DNA of 32,593 nucleotides from Methylocystis sp. (lineage in GTDB: Bacteria; Pseudomonadota; Alphaproteobacteria; Rhizobiales; Beijerinckiaceae), in contig JACOUB010000048.1 of assembly GCA_016178015.1 (NCBI GenBank), forward strand, positions 1 to 32,593. Direction: 5' to 3'. The notes under the pieces are model-generated. The model did not search any database, was not told where the DNA came from, and saw only the letters and a program-made list of their open reading frames with translations. How positions within the stretch are numbered: the first letter of the stretch is position 1; each line of letters starts with the position of its first letter. Below are positions 16,562 through 25,985 of this stretch, in pieces. The position numbers and the translations under genes were made by a program.

Positions 16562-18007
16562 ATGCGTTTTCGTCGAAATCTCGGCTTTGCCGTCACTTGG
16601 AGCGCGCTCGCTGGCGCGCTCGCGGCCTTGGCCGCTTGCCAGGACACGGGCTCGTTCGCGCAGCGGTCCCTGCGGCCGATCCCGGCCGAGACTTTGGCCT
16701 TGATGGAGCAGGTCGGCACCACCAAGGACGCACCGACGCTGATTCGGACCTTCAAGAAGGAAGCCGAATTCGAAATCTGGAAGATGCGTTCGGATGGCCG
16801 CTATGTTCATCTGAAAACCTATCCGATGTGCCGCTGGTCCGGGCAGCTTGGTCCCAAGACGCGCGAGGGCGATCGACAAGTGCCGGAGGGGTTTTATTCC
16901 ATCGGTCCCGACCAGATGAACCCGAACTCGTCCTATTATCTCTCGTTCAACGTCGGCTATCCCAACGCTTATGATCGCGCTTGGGGACGCGGCGGCGGCG
17001 CCATCATGGTGCACGGCGCCTGCTCGTCGGCCGGCTGTTTTTCGATGACCGACAAGCAAATCGCCGAAATGTACGCGATCGCCCGCACGTCTCTCGCCGG
17101 CGGTCAGCGCGCCATTCAGATGCAGTCCTTCCCCTTCAAGATGACGGCGGAAAATCTCGCCAAACATCGGCTTGATCCCAATATCGCCTTCTGGAAGCAG
17201 TTGAAGGAAGGCTCCGACCATTTTGACGTCACCGGGCGCGAGCCAAGCGTCGCCGTCTGCGGCAAGCATTATGTGTTCGACGCGGTCGCCGCCAATGGTC
17301 AGGCCCTGAACGCCGATGCGGCCTGTCCAGCGCTGAAGCAAGACGACGAGGCCAAGGCCCTGGTCGCGGAAAAACAGGCCGGCGACGACGCCAAGGTCGC
17401 CGAACTCGTCGCCGCCGGGGTGGCGCCGGTGCGCATGGTCTATAAGGATGGCGGCCAGCATCCGGATTTCCGGGCGCGCGTCGCCGATGTGAGCCGGCCG
17501 GAGGCGCTTGCCGCCGCTCCGGTCGAAATCGCGGTCGCAGACAAAGCAGCCAAACCGGCTGTCGGCGCCGCGGCCGCGCAATCCAAGACGGCGCAATCCA
17601 GGATCGCGCCAGCCAAGACCGCGCCAGCCAAGACCGCGCCAGCCAAGACCGCGCCGGCCAAGACGGCGCCAGTCGAGGCGACCGCCAGCATCGCGCCGGC
17701 GCAGCCCGCTTCAGCGCAGATCGTCGCTGCTTCGGCTGCGGCGAAGGCGGCCGACGCCGCGCCGGAGCCTTCAAAGGACAGCGCTCTCGCCGCGGATTCT
17801 GGCGGTTCGACTGGCGGCTTTATCCGCGGCTGGCTCCGATGGCGCGAGGAAACGCCGGTTGAGCAGGAGGCCTCCGCCAGCGCGCCGGAGCAGCCGCAGC
17901 CCGCCAACGCGCCGCTGCCGCCGCGCCGCCCCGGCGCCAGCAAGCAGCTGGGGCCATCGGCTCAGGCGCTGAAGAACAAGACGCCGCCGCCGTCTCCGCC
18001 AAGTTAG
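16562..18007 (+). CDS. Lipoprotein L,D-transpeptidase (YkuD domain)
   Basis: 481 residues from the ATG at 16562. The signal sequence ends in a lipobox, LAAC, so Cys26 should be lipidated and the protein anchored to a membrane. The YkuD-type catalytic domain covers about residues 55-200, with H151-G and C159 in "HGACSSAGCFSM"; this is the Cys-dependent site that makes 3-3 cross-links or attaches proteins to peptidoglycan. The C-terminal half is low in complexity: Ala/Pro/Lys repeats (APAKT four times) near 355-375, then Pro-rich, ending PPPSPPS. This part may span the periplasm or wall. A terminator follows at 18155-18186. Confidence 0.9.
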   Translation: MRFRRNLGFAVTWSALAGALAALAACQDTGSFAQRSLRPIPAETLALMEQVGTTKDAPTLIRTFKKEAEFEIWKMRSDGRYVHLKTYPMCRWSGQLGPKTREGDRQVPEGFYSIGPDQMNPNSSYYLSFNVGYPNAYDRAWGRGGGAIMVHGACSSAGCFSMTDKQIAEMYAIARTSLAGGQRAIQMQSFPFKMTAENLAKHRLDPNIAFWKQLKEGSDHFDVTGREPSVAVCGKHYVFDAVAANGQALNADAACPALKQDDEAKALVAEKQAGDDAKVAELVAAGVAPVRMVYKDGGQHPDFRARVADVSRPEALAAAPVEIAVADKAAKPAVGAAAAQSKTAQSRIAPAKTAPAKTAPAKTAPAKTAPVEATASIAPAQPASAQIVAASAAAKAADAAPEPSKDSALAADSGGSTGGFIRGWLRWREETPVEQEASASAPEQPQPANAPLPPRRPGASKQLGPSAQALKNKTPPPSPPS

Positions 18008-18055
18008 AGGCGGCGCCTGCCCAGGCGGCGCGGCGTACTCGGTAAACACGTAATT

Positions 18056-19495
18056 TTACGCTTGACTCTTGTGCGACGCAGCATTAAATTGATTTGACGC
18101 AGCGAGAGTTGTCTCGCTCCGTAGCCCTCCTTGGGCGTTTCCTCCCTCGACTTGGGCCGCCGGCGTTTCCGGTGGCCTTTTTTTTTGCGCGATGGCGTGG
18201 AAGAACGATCCCGAGACATGCTCGGCGCGCAGCCCGGCGGGGTGCCTCGTGTCGCCATAGGCGTCGCTAACATACGCAAATGGAAGGCCATTCTCGCTCA
18301 GGATGGTCGCATAATGGAATTCATGACCACGCAAAACCGCGCCGGCCGAACCGAGACAATGATCGGCGGCGAGCGCCGCTTGTCGATAACCTAACTGCAT
18401 TTTGCGCTGCGAAAAACTGGTTTCGAGATCGAGCAGCGCGGCCATGACGTGCACCTTTCCGCCGGCGTCGATCAACGTCCTGCCAAGCGTCATATAGCCT
18501 CCGCATTCGCCATGGACCCAACGTGTTGCGGCGAAATGCCGCAACCCGTCCAAGAAATTGGCGGCGGCGGCGATTTTGCCCGCGTGCAGCTCTGGGTATC
18601 CGCCGGGCAGCCAGCAAACGTCACACTCTTGCGCCGGCGCCTCGTCGGCAAGCGGCGAGAAAAAAACGAGTTCGGCGCCGGCCTCGCGCCATGAGCGGGC
18701 GATATGAGGATAGAAGAAGGAAAAGGCTGCGTCCCTTGCCACCGCGATGCGCTGGCCGGGCGGCGCAAGCGCCTCGAGCCGCAATGACGATGAGGCCGGC
18801 GTCATGGCGCGACGCGCCGAAGCGAAGACGGCGTTAATGTCCACATGCGTCTCGATGCGGTCGGCGAGACGATCCAAAATCTCGTTCAGTCCTGCCGTCT
18901 CGCCGGCTTGCACGAGGCCGAGATGGCGCTCGGGCAGCATGATTTTCGCGTCGCGGGGAAGGCTTCCGAGGACCGGAATTCCGCAAGCTTCGATCGCTTC
19001 TTGCGCCAGTTTGCGGTGGCGCTCCGAGCCCACGCGATTGAGAATGACGCCGGCGAGTTTTACGCGCTCGTCATGGGTGGCGAGGCCGCGCACGATGGCC
19101 GCCGCCGTCTGCGCCTGTCCCGACACGTCATGCACGAGCAGCGCCGGCCAGCCGGTCAAGGCCGCGATGTCGGCCGAGGCGCCGCTATGCGAGGCGTCGC
19201 CTGGCGCGCCGTCGAATAGGCCCATGGCGCCTTCGGCGATGACGATGTCGGCGCCCTCGCCCGCTCGCGCCGCCAAGCGCAAGAGGAGCTCGCCATCCAT
19301 GGCCCAGGAATCGAGATTGAGGCTTTGGCGTCCGGTCGCCGCCGCATGGAAGGCCGGATCGATATAGTCGGGGCCGCATTTGACGCCGGCGACGCGCAAA
19401 CCCCGCCGCGTCAGCGCGCGCATCAGGCCGAGCGCCGCCGTCGTCTTGCCGGCGCCCGAGCGCGCCGCGGCGATGAGAATGCCGGGGGCGGTCAT
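18056..19495 (-). CDS. cobB: Cobyrinic acid a,c-diamide synthase
   Basis: 479 residues. The P-loop "[10 protein letters not shown]" (10-19) starts an amidoligase domain of the dethiobiotin-synthetase type, and a class I glutaminase domain follows with Cys331 in "VHGECGGYM" and His433. The enzyme amidates carboxylates a and c of hydrogenobyrinate using glutamine and ATP. Its start overlaps the cobM stop (ATGA). The family normally ends soon after the last His motif, near residue 436. Here about 42 more residues follow, beginning with the Lys-Lys-Arg encoded by the A9 tract of the opposing terminator. The tail is probably not functional. Confidence 0.95.
   Translation of the reverse strand: MTAPGILIAAARSGAGKTTAALGLMRALTRRGLRVAGVKCGPDYIDPAFHAAATGRQSLNLDSWAMDGELLLRLAARAGEGADIVIAEGAMGLFDGAPGDASHSGASADIAALTGWPALLVHDVSGQAQTAAAIVRGLATHDERVKLAGVILNRVGSERHRKLAQEAIEACGIPVLGSLPRDAKIMLPERHLGLVQAGETAGLNEILDRLADRIETHVDINAVFASARRAMTPASSSLRLEALAPPGQRIAVARDAAFSFFYPHIARSWREAGAELVFFSPLADEAPAQECDVCWLPGGYPELHAGKIAAAANFLDGLRHFAATRWVHGECGGYMTLGRTLIDAGGKVHVMAALLDLETSFSQRKMQLGYRQAALAADHCLGSAGAVLRGHEFHYATILSENGLPFAYVSDAYGDTRHPAGLRAEHVSGSFFHAIAQKKRPPETPAAQVEGGNAQGGLRSETTLAASNQFNAASHKSQA
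18155..18186 (+). terminator. Intrinsic terminator of the L,D-transpeptidase gene
   Basis: A 9-bp stem with one G-T pair (18155-18163 with 18169-18177, five-base loop) is followed by nine T (18178-18186). It acts on plus-strand transcripts and lies within the 3' end of the convergent cobB gene. Confidence 0.92.
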
Positions 19496-20256
19496 GGTCC
19501 GCCCTTGGGCCGAAGGCGCCGGTCGTAGCCGGCGTCATAGAGGGCGCTGTCGCGAAAATCCGCGGCGGCGAGGGCCGGGCCGACCAGAATAAGCGCCGTG
19601 CGCTCCATCGGCCGCGCCGCGGCGAGCGCCTCTATCGTGCCGAGCGTGCCGCGAATGATGCGTTCGTCGGGCCAGGAGGCGCGGCAGACGAGGGCGATCG
19701 GGCAATCCGCGCCGTAGAACGGTTCGAGTTCCGCGACGACGCGCGCCAGCGCATGGATCGAAAGATGGATCGCCATGGTGGTTTTCGCCTTGGCGAAGGT
19801 TTCCAGCGTCTCGTTCGCCGGCATGGCCGAGGCGCGGCCGGAGGTTCGCGTCAGCACCACGGACTGCGCCACTTCCGGCAGGGTGAGTTCGCGCCCGAGC
19901 GCCGCGCTGGCGGCGGCGAAGGCGGGCACGCCTGGCGTCAGGGTATAAGGAATGCCGAGCGTCTCCAGCCTTCGCGTCTGCTCGCCGACCGCGCTCCAAA
20001 TGGACAGATCGCCCGAATGCAGGCGCGCCACGTCGAGCCCTGCGTCATGCGCGTTCTTCATCTCGGCGACGATGTCGTCGAGCGATAAGGGAGCGGTGTC
20101 GACAATGCGGGCCCCATCCCGGCAATGGGCGAGCATGCCGGCGGCAACGAGCGAACCAGCGTAGAGGCACACCGGGCAGTGCGCGAGAATGTCGCGTCCG
20201 CGCAAGGTTAAAAGGTCGGCGGCGCCGGGTCCGGCGCCAATGAAATGCACGGTCAT
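19492..20256 (-). CDS. cobM: Precorrin-4 C11-methyltransferase
   Basis: 254 residues from the ATG at 20256, which overlaps the cobE stop (ATGA). "[18 protein letters not shown]" near the N-terminus is the SAM-dependent tetrapyrrole methylase start, and "[11 protein letters not shown]" is typical of CobM/CbiF. It transfers a methyl group from SAM to C-11 of precorrin-4. Its stop overlaps the cobB start by four bases. Confidence 0.96.
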   Translation of the reverse strand: MTVHFIGAGPGAADLLTLRGRDILAHCPVCLYAGSLVAAGMLAHCRDGARIVDTAPLSLDDIVAEMKNAHDAGLDVARLHSGDLSIWSAVGEQTRRLETLGIPYTLTPGVPAFAAASAALGRELTLPEVAQSVVLTRTSGRASAMPANETLETFAKAKTTMAIHLSIHALARVVAELEPFYGADCPIALVCRASWPDERIIRGTLGTIEALAAARPMERTALILVGPALAAADFRDSALYDAGYDRRLRPKGGP

Positions 20257-20840
20257 GACGCGTCGTCCGTCCGGCGGAGGCAAGCTCTTGCGATGGCGCA
20301 GGTGAGCCTGGCGGTCGCCATGCGCGGCGCGAGCAACGTGCTCCCCTGTCCGGCGCCCGCCAAGGCCGCGGCTTCGGCGACGCTGCCGACGCCAGTCAAC
20401 CTTTCGACGCGAACCGCGCGCGTGATCACGTCATCCTTGCGCGCCAGCAGCGCTTCAAGCGGCAGAAAAACCAGCTTCATCCCGAGCATGCGCCCGGCTT
20501 CAAGAAGGCCGGGTTCGTCTCGTTTCGTGTCGATCGAAAACAGGACAAGAGATTCAGACGACGAGGCGTCTCCCCTCTCCCCGCTTGCGGGGAGAGGGTC
20601 AGGGTGAGGGGCTTGGGGTCTTGCGCGAACTGCTGATGGCGCCAGCAAATCCGAGGCCTTCATCAGCGTTTCCGAAAATACCCCCGGCCCCTCACCCCAA
20701 CCTTCTCCCCATTCATGGGGAGAGCGGGCGCGCACAACATCGACGCCAAGGTGGGTCGCCACAAGCTCGACGAATGTCGCCAATTCCTTCGCGTCCACTC
20801 CGCGCCGTGCGCCGATCCCGATGGCAAAGTGCGCGTTCAT
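20253..20840 (-). CDS. cobE: CobE/CbiG C-terminal-type protein with in-frame repeat insertion
   Basis: 195 residues from the ATG at 20840, which overlaps the cobL stop (ATGA). "[16 protein letters not shown]" at the start and "[20 protein letters not shown]" and "[15 protein letters not shown]" later are the CobE/CbiG C-terminal family. The family is usually 120-140 residues. The excess lies at residues 39-91, where a dispersed repeat has inserted without breaking the frame: "[12 protein letters not shown]" and "[13 protein letters not shown]" are translated repeat DNA. CobE is required in the aerobic B12 route, with an unclear role. Whether the protein tolerates the insert is unknown. Confidence 0.85.
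   Translation of the reverse strand: MNAHFAIGIGARRGVDAKELATFVELVATHLGVDVVRARSPHEWGEGWGEGPGVFSETLMKASDLLAPSAVRARPQAPHPDPLPASGERGDASSSESLVLFSIDTKRDEPGLLEAGRMLGMKLVFLPLEALLARKDDVITRAVRVERLTGVGSVAEAAALAGAGQGSTLLAPRMATARLTCAIARACLRRTDDAS
20570..20726. repeat. Dispersed repeat pair inside cobE
   Basis: Two inverted copies of a CCCCTCACCC...CTCTCCCC hairpin element (20575-20612 and 20687-20723), with about 75 bp between them. The total inserted length keeps the cobE frame open. Related sequence is present at 29538-29667. Confidence 0.8.
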
Positions 20841-22036
20841 GTTTTGACCGCCCGCCATTGCAGCGCCGGCAAGGCCGGCGCCATCGTGTGAAAACCGCCG
20901 AGGGGGCGCGCCTTGGCGACTTGAATGTTCACCAATTCGCCGCCCCTTTGCTGGAAGGCGGCCATCAATGTCGCTTGCGTTTCGATCGTCACGGCGTTGG
21001 CGACGATGCGTCCGAAGGCCGGCAGCGCCTCCCATGCGGCGGCGATGACGCGCGCGCCGCCGCCGCCGATGAAAATGGCGTGCGGAGCAGCGAGGCCGAC
21101 CAAGACCTCCGGCGCGCGTCCCTCGATAATCTCCAGATCGGGAACGCCGAGCGTCAAAGCGTTGCGCGCAATGCGCGCCGCGCGCGCGGGATCGCGTTCA
21201 ATGGCGATCGCCCTGTTCGCCGGGTCGGCGAGCATCCATTCGATGGCGATCGAACCCGATCCCGCGCCGATGTCCCACAAGACTTCGCCGCGCCGCGGCG
21301 CCAACGTGGCGAGCGTCACGGCGCGGATGTCGCGTTTGGTGAGCTGCCCGTCGTGTTCGAAATAATCGTCCGGCAGGCCGGGCGTCAGTGGAATGACGCG
21401 CGCCGCCGCCGACGCAGCGATTTCGATTCCGATCGTGTTGAGCGGCGCGATGTCGCCAAGCGCGAAGTCTGACGCGCGCGCTGATCGCACGCGCTCCTTC
21501 GCGCCGCCCATATGCTCGAGAACGTGGATGCGAGACGCGCCCATGCCGAGCGTCGTCAGGTGCGCCGCGATGCGCGCCGGCGTCGTCTCGTCCCAGGAAA
21601 GGACGAGCAGACGGCGCGCCGGTTGCAAATGCGGCGTGATCTTCTCGAAGGCGCGTCCATGCAGCGAAAGCAGAGCGCAATCCTGCTGGCTCCAGCACAG
21701 GCGCGCCGCCGCCAGCGCAAACGACGAAGGCGCCGGAACGCAGAGAATTTCATCCGTTGCGACATGGCGGGAGACGAGATCGCCGACGCCGAAAAAAAAC
21801 GGGTCGCCGCTCGCTAAAACCGCTGTGGGCCGGCCTCGTTGTCTGACGATTCGCTCGATCGCATCGCCAATCGGCGAAGGCCAAGCGAGGCGTTCGCCCT
21901 TTTGCTCGCCGATGAGCTCCAGGTGACGCACGCCGCCCACGATGAGCGAGGCATTCGCGATGAGCGCGCGCGCCGCTGGCGTTAGCGCTTCGACGCCGTC
22001 CTCGCCGATGCCGATGAGCGACAGCCAGCGTTGCAT
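20837..22036 (-). CDS. cobL: Precorrin-6Y C5,15-methyltransferase (decarboxylating)
   Basis: 399 residues from the ATG at 22036, which matches the usual length; an ATG at 22078 is possible, and neither has a clear Shine-Dalgarno. The N-terminal CbiE-like domain begins "LSLIGIGEDGVEALTPAARA". The C-terminal CbiT-like Rossmann methylase has "LWDIGAGSGSIAIEWM". It methylates C-5 and C-15 and removes the C-12 acetate carboxyl. The stop overlaps the cobE start. A 322-bp gap with two dispersed repeats separates it from cobJ upstream. Confidence 0.95.
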   Translation of the reverse strand: MQRWLSLIGIGEDGVEALTPAARALIANASLIVGGVRHLELIGEQKGERLAWPSPIGDAIERIVRQRGRPTAVLASGDPFFFGVGDLVSRHVATDEILCVPAPSSFALAAARLCWSQQDCALLSLHGRAFEKITPHLQPARRLLVLSWDETTPARIAAHLTTLGMGASRIHVLEHMGGAKERVRSARASDFALGDIAPLNTIGIEIAASAAARVIPLTPGLPDDYFEHDGQLTKRDIRAVTLATLAPRRGEVLWDIGAGSGSIAIEWMLADPANRAIAIERDPARAARIARNALTLGVPDLEIIEGRAPEVLVGLAAPHAIFIGGGGARVIAAAWEALPAFGRIVANAVTIETQATLMAAFQQRGGELVNIQVAKARPLGGFHTMAPALPALQWRAVKT

Positions 22037-22098
22037 GGCGGGCGCTTCGTCAGCGTGCAGGGCTTGGGCGCGTCTCATCTGGTTATGCTTTTGCGCTT

Positions 22099-22122
22099 TG
22101 CGAGCCTGAAGGCTCGCGGTCC
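22099..22122. repeat. Single arm of the GCGAGCCTGAAGGCTCGC element
   Basis: 24 bp identical to the left arm of the inverted repeat at 16219-16278. Here it stands alone, before cobL. Confidence 0.85.
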
Positions 22123-22186
22123 GAGACGCAGCGTAGCGAATGGAGCGACCACCAGCGGTATCATGCCAACGTCGTTCATCCACGGC

Positions 22187-22326
22187 CCGTCATGCCCGCG
22201 CTTGTCGCGGGCATCCACGCCGTGACATCGCGGCGTCATGCAAGAAGAAGCGTGGAGCGTTCTCGTTATTCGGCGTCGTTGCGCAACGTCCCGACGTGAA
22301 TGGCCGGGACAAGCCCGGCCATGACG
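22187..22326. repeat. Dispersed palindromic element (CCGTCATGCCCGCG family), copy 1
   Basis: About 140 bp with ends CCGTCATGCCCGCGCTTGTC and its approximate complement near 22285-22326 (GGCCGGGACAAGCCCGGCCA). It fills the gap between cobJ and cobL. Copy 2 lies inside cobN. Confidence 0.88.
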
Positions 22327-22358
22327 CAGGAGAGAGTCAACGCCTAACGCCGTTGGCA

Positions 22359-23117
22359 TCACTTCGCTCTCCGTGAGGCATAGAGCCATGGCCGGTCATT
22401 GTCGCGATTAACGAGGCGCGTGCCGCTGGATCCAATGATCGCCAAAGTCGACATGTCAACGATCGAAAGGTCCGCTGCATCGAGGCGCGATATGACGATG
22501 TCCTCTTCGGCGCGTCCCACGGATTTGGCGAAGGCGACCGGCGTTTGCGGCCGCAGATGGCGGCGCAATACGGCGAAGGCGTCATGGATGCGGTGCGGGC
22601 GCGCCAGCGAAGCCGGATTGTAAAGCGCCATCACGAAGTCGGCGCGCGCCGCGTATTCCAATCGCTTTTCGATCAGGTCCCAAGGCTTGAGATTGTCGGA
22701 GAGCGAGATGGCGCAGAAGTCGTGGCCCAACGGCGCCCCGAGCCGCGCCGCCGCCGCCTGCATCGCCGAAATGCCCGGCAGGACTTCGATGTCGAGAGCG
22801 CGCCAAGCCGGATCGCCAAATTCGAGCGCTTCGAAAACAGCGGCGGCCATCGCGAAAATGCCCGGGTCGCCGCCCGAGACCACCGCCACTTTGCGGCCCG
22901 CCGCGGCGCGCTCCAGCGCCTCCCTGGCGCGCTCGAGTTCGACGCGATTGTCGCTCGCGTGTCGAACCTGCCCCGGCGCCTCCGGCACGCGCGCGACATA
23001 GGGGCCGTAGCCGATGATGTCTTGCGCGTCGCGCAGCGCCTCTCTGGCCTGCGCGGTCAACCACTGTTCGTCGCCTGGACCGAGGCCGACGATCGAAAGG
23101 CGCCCCTGCTCGCTCAT
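22359..23117 (-). CDS. cobJ: Precorrin-3B C17-methyltransferase
   Basis: 252 residues. "LSIVGLGPGDEQWLTAQARE" is the methylase start. "DIIGYGPYV", "VSGGDPGIFAMAAAVFE" and "ALYNPASLARPHRI" are typical of CobJ/CbiH. It methylates C-17 of precorrin-3B and drives the ring contraction to precorrin-4. The start overlaps the cobI stop by four bases. Confidence 0.96.
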   Translation of the reverse strand: MSEQGRLSIVGLGPGDEQWLTAQAREALRDAQDIIGYGPYVARVPEAPGQVRHASDNRVELERAREALERAAAGRKVAVVSGGDPGIFAMAAAVFEALEFGDPAWRALDIEVLPGISAMQAAAARLGAPLGHDFCAISLSDNLKPWDLIEKRLEYAARADFVMALYNPASLARPHRIHDAFAVLRRHLRPQTPVAFAKSVGRAEEDIVISRLDAADLSIVDMSTLAIIGSSGTRLVNRDNDRPWLYASRRAK

Positions 23118-23887
23118 GGCCGCCGTCCCCGGCCAGGCACGAGAACCATGGCGAAATAGGGCGCCTCGTCATCGGTTTTGTCCGACATCGGCATGATCTT
23201 CTCGCCGGCCATCGTGCCGCGCTCGACATAGATGGCGCGCTCGATGAGTCCGGCGCCCTTAAGCGCGCGACGCAGTTTCTTGAAATTGCCGCCGAGCTTC
23301 ATCACCACGGCGGCGTCGCTGGCAGCAAGGCGCTCCGTCAGCGTCTGTTGCGGCAAGGTGGCGGGCAGCACGGTCAAGATGTCGTCGCCCCAGGTCATCG
23401 GCGCGCCCGCCGCCGCGAAACATCCCGACATTCCCGAGACGCCTGCGCAAATCTCGATGCGGAACCGCCGCTGGAGCCGAATGTAAATATGGATGAAGGA
23501 CCCATAGAAGAGCGGGTCGCCCTCGCACAAGAGCGTCACGTCGCAACCGCGGCAAAGATGCGCGGCGATTTTTTGGGCGCTTTCTTCGTGGAAGCTCGCG
23601 AGGGCCGCGACATACTCCGACGAGTCGAATGGAACTTCCGTCGTCACCGGATAGGCGAGGAGAAGCTCCTCGCAGCCGCGTCGCAACCAGCGCTCGGCAA
23701 TGGCCCTGGCGTTGCTCGGGCGTCCGCGCTTGGCGAAATAAGCGACGACCTCGGCTTCGCCGATCAGCCGCGCAGCCTTGACGGTCACGAGCTCCGGATC
23801 GCCCGGGCCGAGGCCGACGCCGCGCAGCACGCCGAGCACAACGTTGGCGCCGTCCTTTTTATGCAAGCTCGGATCGATGATGTTCAT
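23114..23887 (-). CDS. cobI: Precorrin-2 C20-methyltransferase
   Basis: 257 residues. "GVGLGPGDPELVTVKAARLI" near the N-terminus, "CEGDPLFYGSFIHIYIRL" and "VSGMSGCFAAAGAPM" identify the CobI/CbiL family. It methylates C-20 of precorrin-2 with SAM. It has four-base overlaps with cobH before it and cobJ after it. Confidence 0.96.
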   Translation of the reverse strand: MNIIDPSLHKKDGANVVLGVLRGVGLGPGDPELVTVKAARLIGEAEVVAYFAKRGRPSNARAIAERWLRRGCEELLLAYPVTTEVPFDSSEYVAALASFHEESAQKIAAHLCRGCDVTLLCEGDPLFYGSFIHIYIRLQRRFRIEICAGVSGMSGCFAAAGAPMTWGDDILTVLPATLPQQTLTERLAASDAAVVMKLGGNFKKLRRALKGAGLIERAIYVERGTMAGEKIMPMSDKTDDEAPYFAMVLVPGRGRRP

Positions 23888-24516
23888 TCGTCCTCGCTCG
23901 CTATGGCGTTGATCGCCGCCGCCGCCATGGCGCTGCCGCCCTTGCGTCCGCGCACGATGACGAAAGGAACGCGGCCGTCTTCGCGCAGAGCCTCCTTCGA
24001 TTCGGCGGCGCCGACGAAGCCGACCGGCATTCCGATGATCGCGGCGGGAGGCGCGACGCCCTCATCGAGAAGCTCGAGCAGGCGAAACAGTGCGGTGGGC
24101 GCATTGCCGATGGCGACGAGCGCGCCGCCGAGCCGATTGCGCCATAGTTCGAGCGCTGCGGCGCTGCGCGTCGTGCCGATCTCGGCCGCGATCGCCGCGA
24201 CGTTCGGGTCCGTCAGCGTGCAGATGACCTTGTTGTTCGCAGGCAGCCGCGCCCGCGTGACGCCGTGCGCGACCATGTTTGAATCGCACAGGATCGGCGC
24301 GCCGGCGCGCAACGCCGCGCCGGCGGCGTCGACCATGCCGGCCGAAAAGACGATGTCGGCGGCTATCTCCACCATGCCGCACGCGTGAATGATGCGCACC
24401 ACGACGCGTTGCTCCTCGCGCGTAAAGCGATCCAATTGCGCTTCCGCGCGGATCGTGGCGAACGAGCGGGCATAGATCGCGGCAGGATCGCGGATGTAGG
24501 TCATTGCGCCGGACAT
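23884..24516 (-). CDS. cobH: Precorrin-8X methylmutase
   Basis: 210 residues, full length. "VVRIIHACGMVE" holds His44, equivalent to the catalytic His43 of Pseudomonas denitrificans CobH as I recall. "PILCDSNMVAHGV" and "IIGMPVGFVGAAESKEAL" complete the family pattern. It moves the methyl group from C-11 to C-12, giving hydrogenobyrinate. Upstream, a dispersed repeat separates it from cobG. Confidence 0.96.
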   Translation of the reverse strand: MSGAMTYIRDPAAIYARSFATIRAEAQLDRFTREEQRVVVRIIHACGMVEIAADIVFSAGMVDAAGAALRAGAPILCDSNMVAHGVTRARLPANNKVICTLTDPNVAAIAAEIGTTRSAAALELWRNRLGGALVAIGNAPTALFRLLELLDEGVAPPAAIIGMPVGFVGAAESKEALREDGRVPFVIVRGRKGGSAMAAAAINAIASEDE

Positions 24517-24542
24517 GGCGGCTCCTGTTATAGTTTCGACCG

Positions 24543-24691
24543 CGTTGGGGCGATCGGGTAAATGGTTTCCTCATGCCTCAAGGAGGCCCGAAGGGCCGTC
24601 TCGAAGGACGAGGAAACCATGGCGTCGGCGTTCCTGGCTCTCTCTCGTGCTTCGAGACGGCGGCTTCGCCGCCTCCTCAGCATGAGGGAGA
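24543..24691. repeat. Dispersed palindromic element (TTCCTCAT...GAGGCC family), copy 1
   Basis: About 150 bp in the cobH-cobG gap. It is a long imperfect palindrome: GAGGAAACC- and CTCGTGCTTCGAGACGG-containing arms plus two inner hairpins. Copy 2 lies at 31870-32025. Confidence 0.88.
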
Positions 24692-24701
24692 AGGTTGTCG
24701 C

Positions 24702-25985
24702 TCACTCGGTCATCATGCGCGCGATGAGCGCGTCTTTAATTTCATCCAGGCTCAGTCCGCGGAGGCTGGGCGGATCGCAGGCTCGCCCATTGTCGATCAA
24801 GTCGAAGCCTGCGCCTGACGCGAGCAAGGCGACCTTTGCGGGAGCCGGCATTGTGCAACCCTTGGCGCAACCGGAAATATGCAATGCCACGCCGTCGGAC
24901 GTCAGGCGCCTGGCAAGCGGGGCGAGGCGCTCCGCTGTCGCGCGCGTCTCGCCCCGCGCTTGCGGACAGTCGGGAGCGCCGGGGCAGGCGACGACGGCAA
25001 GACGCGCATCGCTTGCTTTTACGATGAGCCCGCGACACGCCGCCGCTTGCGCCATCTTGCGAGCGGCGTCTTCCGATTGGCAAGGCAGGAGAATGGCGCG
25101 CCAAGGCGTCAGCCGCAGTTCGCCGATCCCGTCTTGTGCGGCGAGCGCACTCAACAAAGCGATGTCGCCCGCGCGCCAGCGTCCGAACGGCGCCCCGATT
25201 CCCGCAAAACGACATTGGGCGGATGTTCGCGCGCCGAAAATCTGGCTGCTGGTCGCCCTATGGCATGTCGAACGATAGGGCCTCATTTCCAGCCCCGCCT
25301 CGCGAGCCACGGCGTCGACGCCGAACGCTTCGACGAGCGAGCGCATGCGCCGCAGCTCGAATTGGCGGCCCTTGCGCAAGCAAAGAAAAGTTCTGGCGAG
25401 CGCGATCGCAGCCTCTACAGCCCGCTCGACGGGAACGATGAAAGCGCGTTCGCGCGCTCCCTCAGCGACGACGGCGATGCGCGCCGCCCCCTTTTCTTCG
25501 CACGCCTCGAGGCGAATATCCGTCGCTGCGTCGGCGAGGCCGAGCGCGCCGCCGTCATCGATGAGAAAACCGAACTTTCCGGGCAGCGCCTGGAGCGACA
25601 GATCGGCCGTGAGCGCGTGGGAAAGACGCGCGAGAAGATCGCGAGCGTCGATCAAGGCGCCGGCCTCAAACCCTATCAGCGGCGATACGATGAAGTTCAG
25701 GATGCTTTCGGTCGCGGCGTCTCGCGCCAGCAGACCGAGGCGGCTCAATCGTTGGAGCGCCGCCTCCAAGGTCGTTTCCGTAACGCCGCGCAATTGCAAT
25801 TGCCCGCGCTGCGAAAGATCGATGAGCCCGTTGCCGCAAGAGGCCGATATGGCTGCGATCTCTTGCGCCTCTTCGGCCGTAAGCCGTGGGCCGATGGTCT
25901 TGGCGCGCACCAGCAACCCGTCGCCGCTTTGCATCGGCCGCAACGCTCCAGGGCACCAGCCCTTTATTTCAGGCGCAGCGTTCAT
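24702..25985 (-). CDS. cobG: Precorrin-3B synthase
   Basis: 427 residues. It is built like a sulfite/nitrite reductase: two half repeats, the first with "GNGLIDLSQRGQLQLRGV". "CPGAPDCPQA" (C-x5-C) and "ISGCAKGCTMP" (C-x3-C) hold the 4Fe-4S cluster. CobG is the O2-dependent enzyme that makes precorrin-3B, so the pathway here is the aerobic one. The start overlaps the end of cobN by 17 bases. Confidence 0.95.
   Translation of the reverse strand: MNAAPEIKGWCPGALRPMQSGDGLLVRAKTIGPRLTAEEAQEIAAISASCGNGLIDLSQRGQLQLRGVTETTLEAALQRLSRLGLLARDAATESILNFIVSPLIGFEAGALIDARDLLARLSHALTADLSLQALPGKFGFLIDDGGALGLADAATDIRLEACEEKGAARIAVVAEGARERAFIVPVERAVEAAIALARTFLCLRKGRQFELRRMRSLVEAFGVDAVAREAGLEMRPYRSTCHRATSSQIFGARTSAQCRFAGIGAPFGRWRAGDIALLSALAAQDGIGELRLTPWRAILLPCQSEDAARKMAQAAACRGLIVKASDARLAVVACPGAPDCPQARGETRATAERLAPLARRLTSDGVALHISGCAKGCTMPAPAKVALLASGAGFDLIDNGRACDPPSLRGLSLDEIKDALIARMMTE

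Noticed and set aside
22187-22326. Possible CRISPR or riboswitch in the cobJ-cobL gap
   Set aside because: The sequence is a dispersed palindrome with a second copy in cobN. There are no spaced direct repeats and no B12 box.
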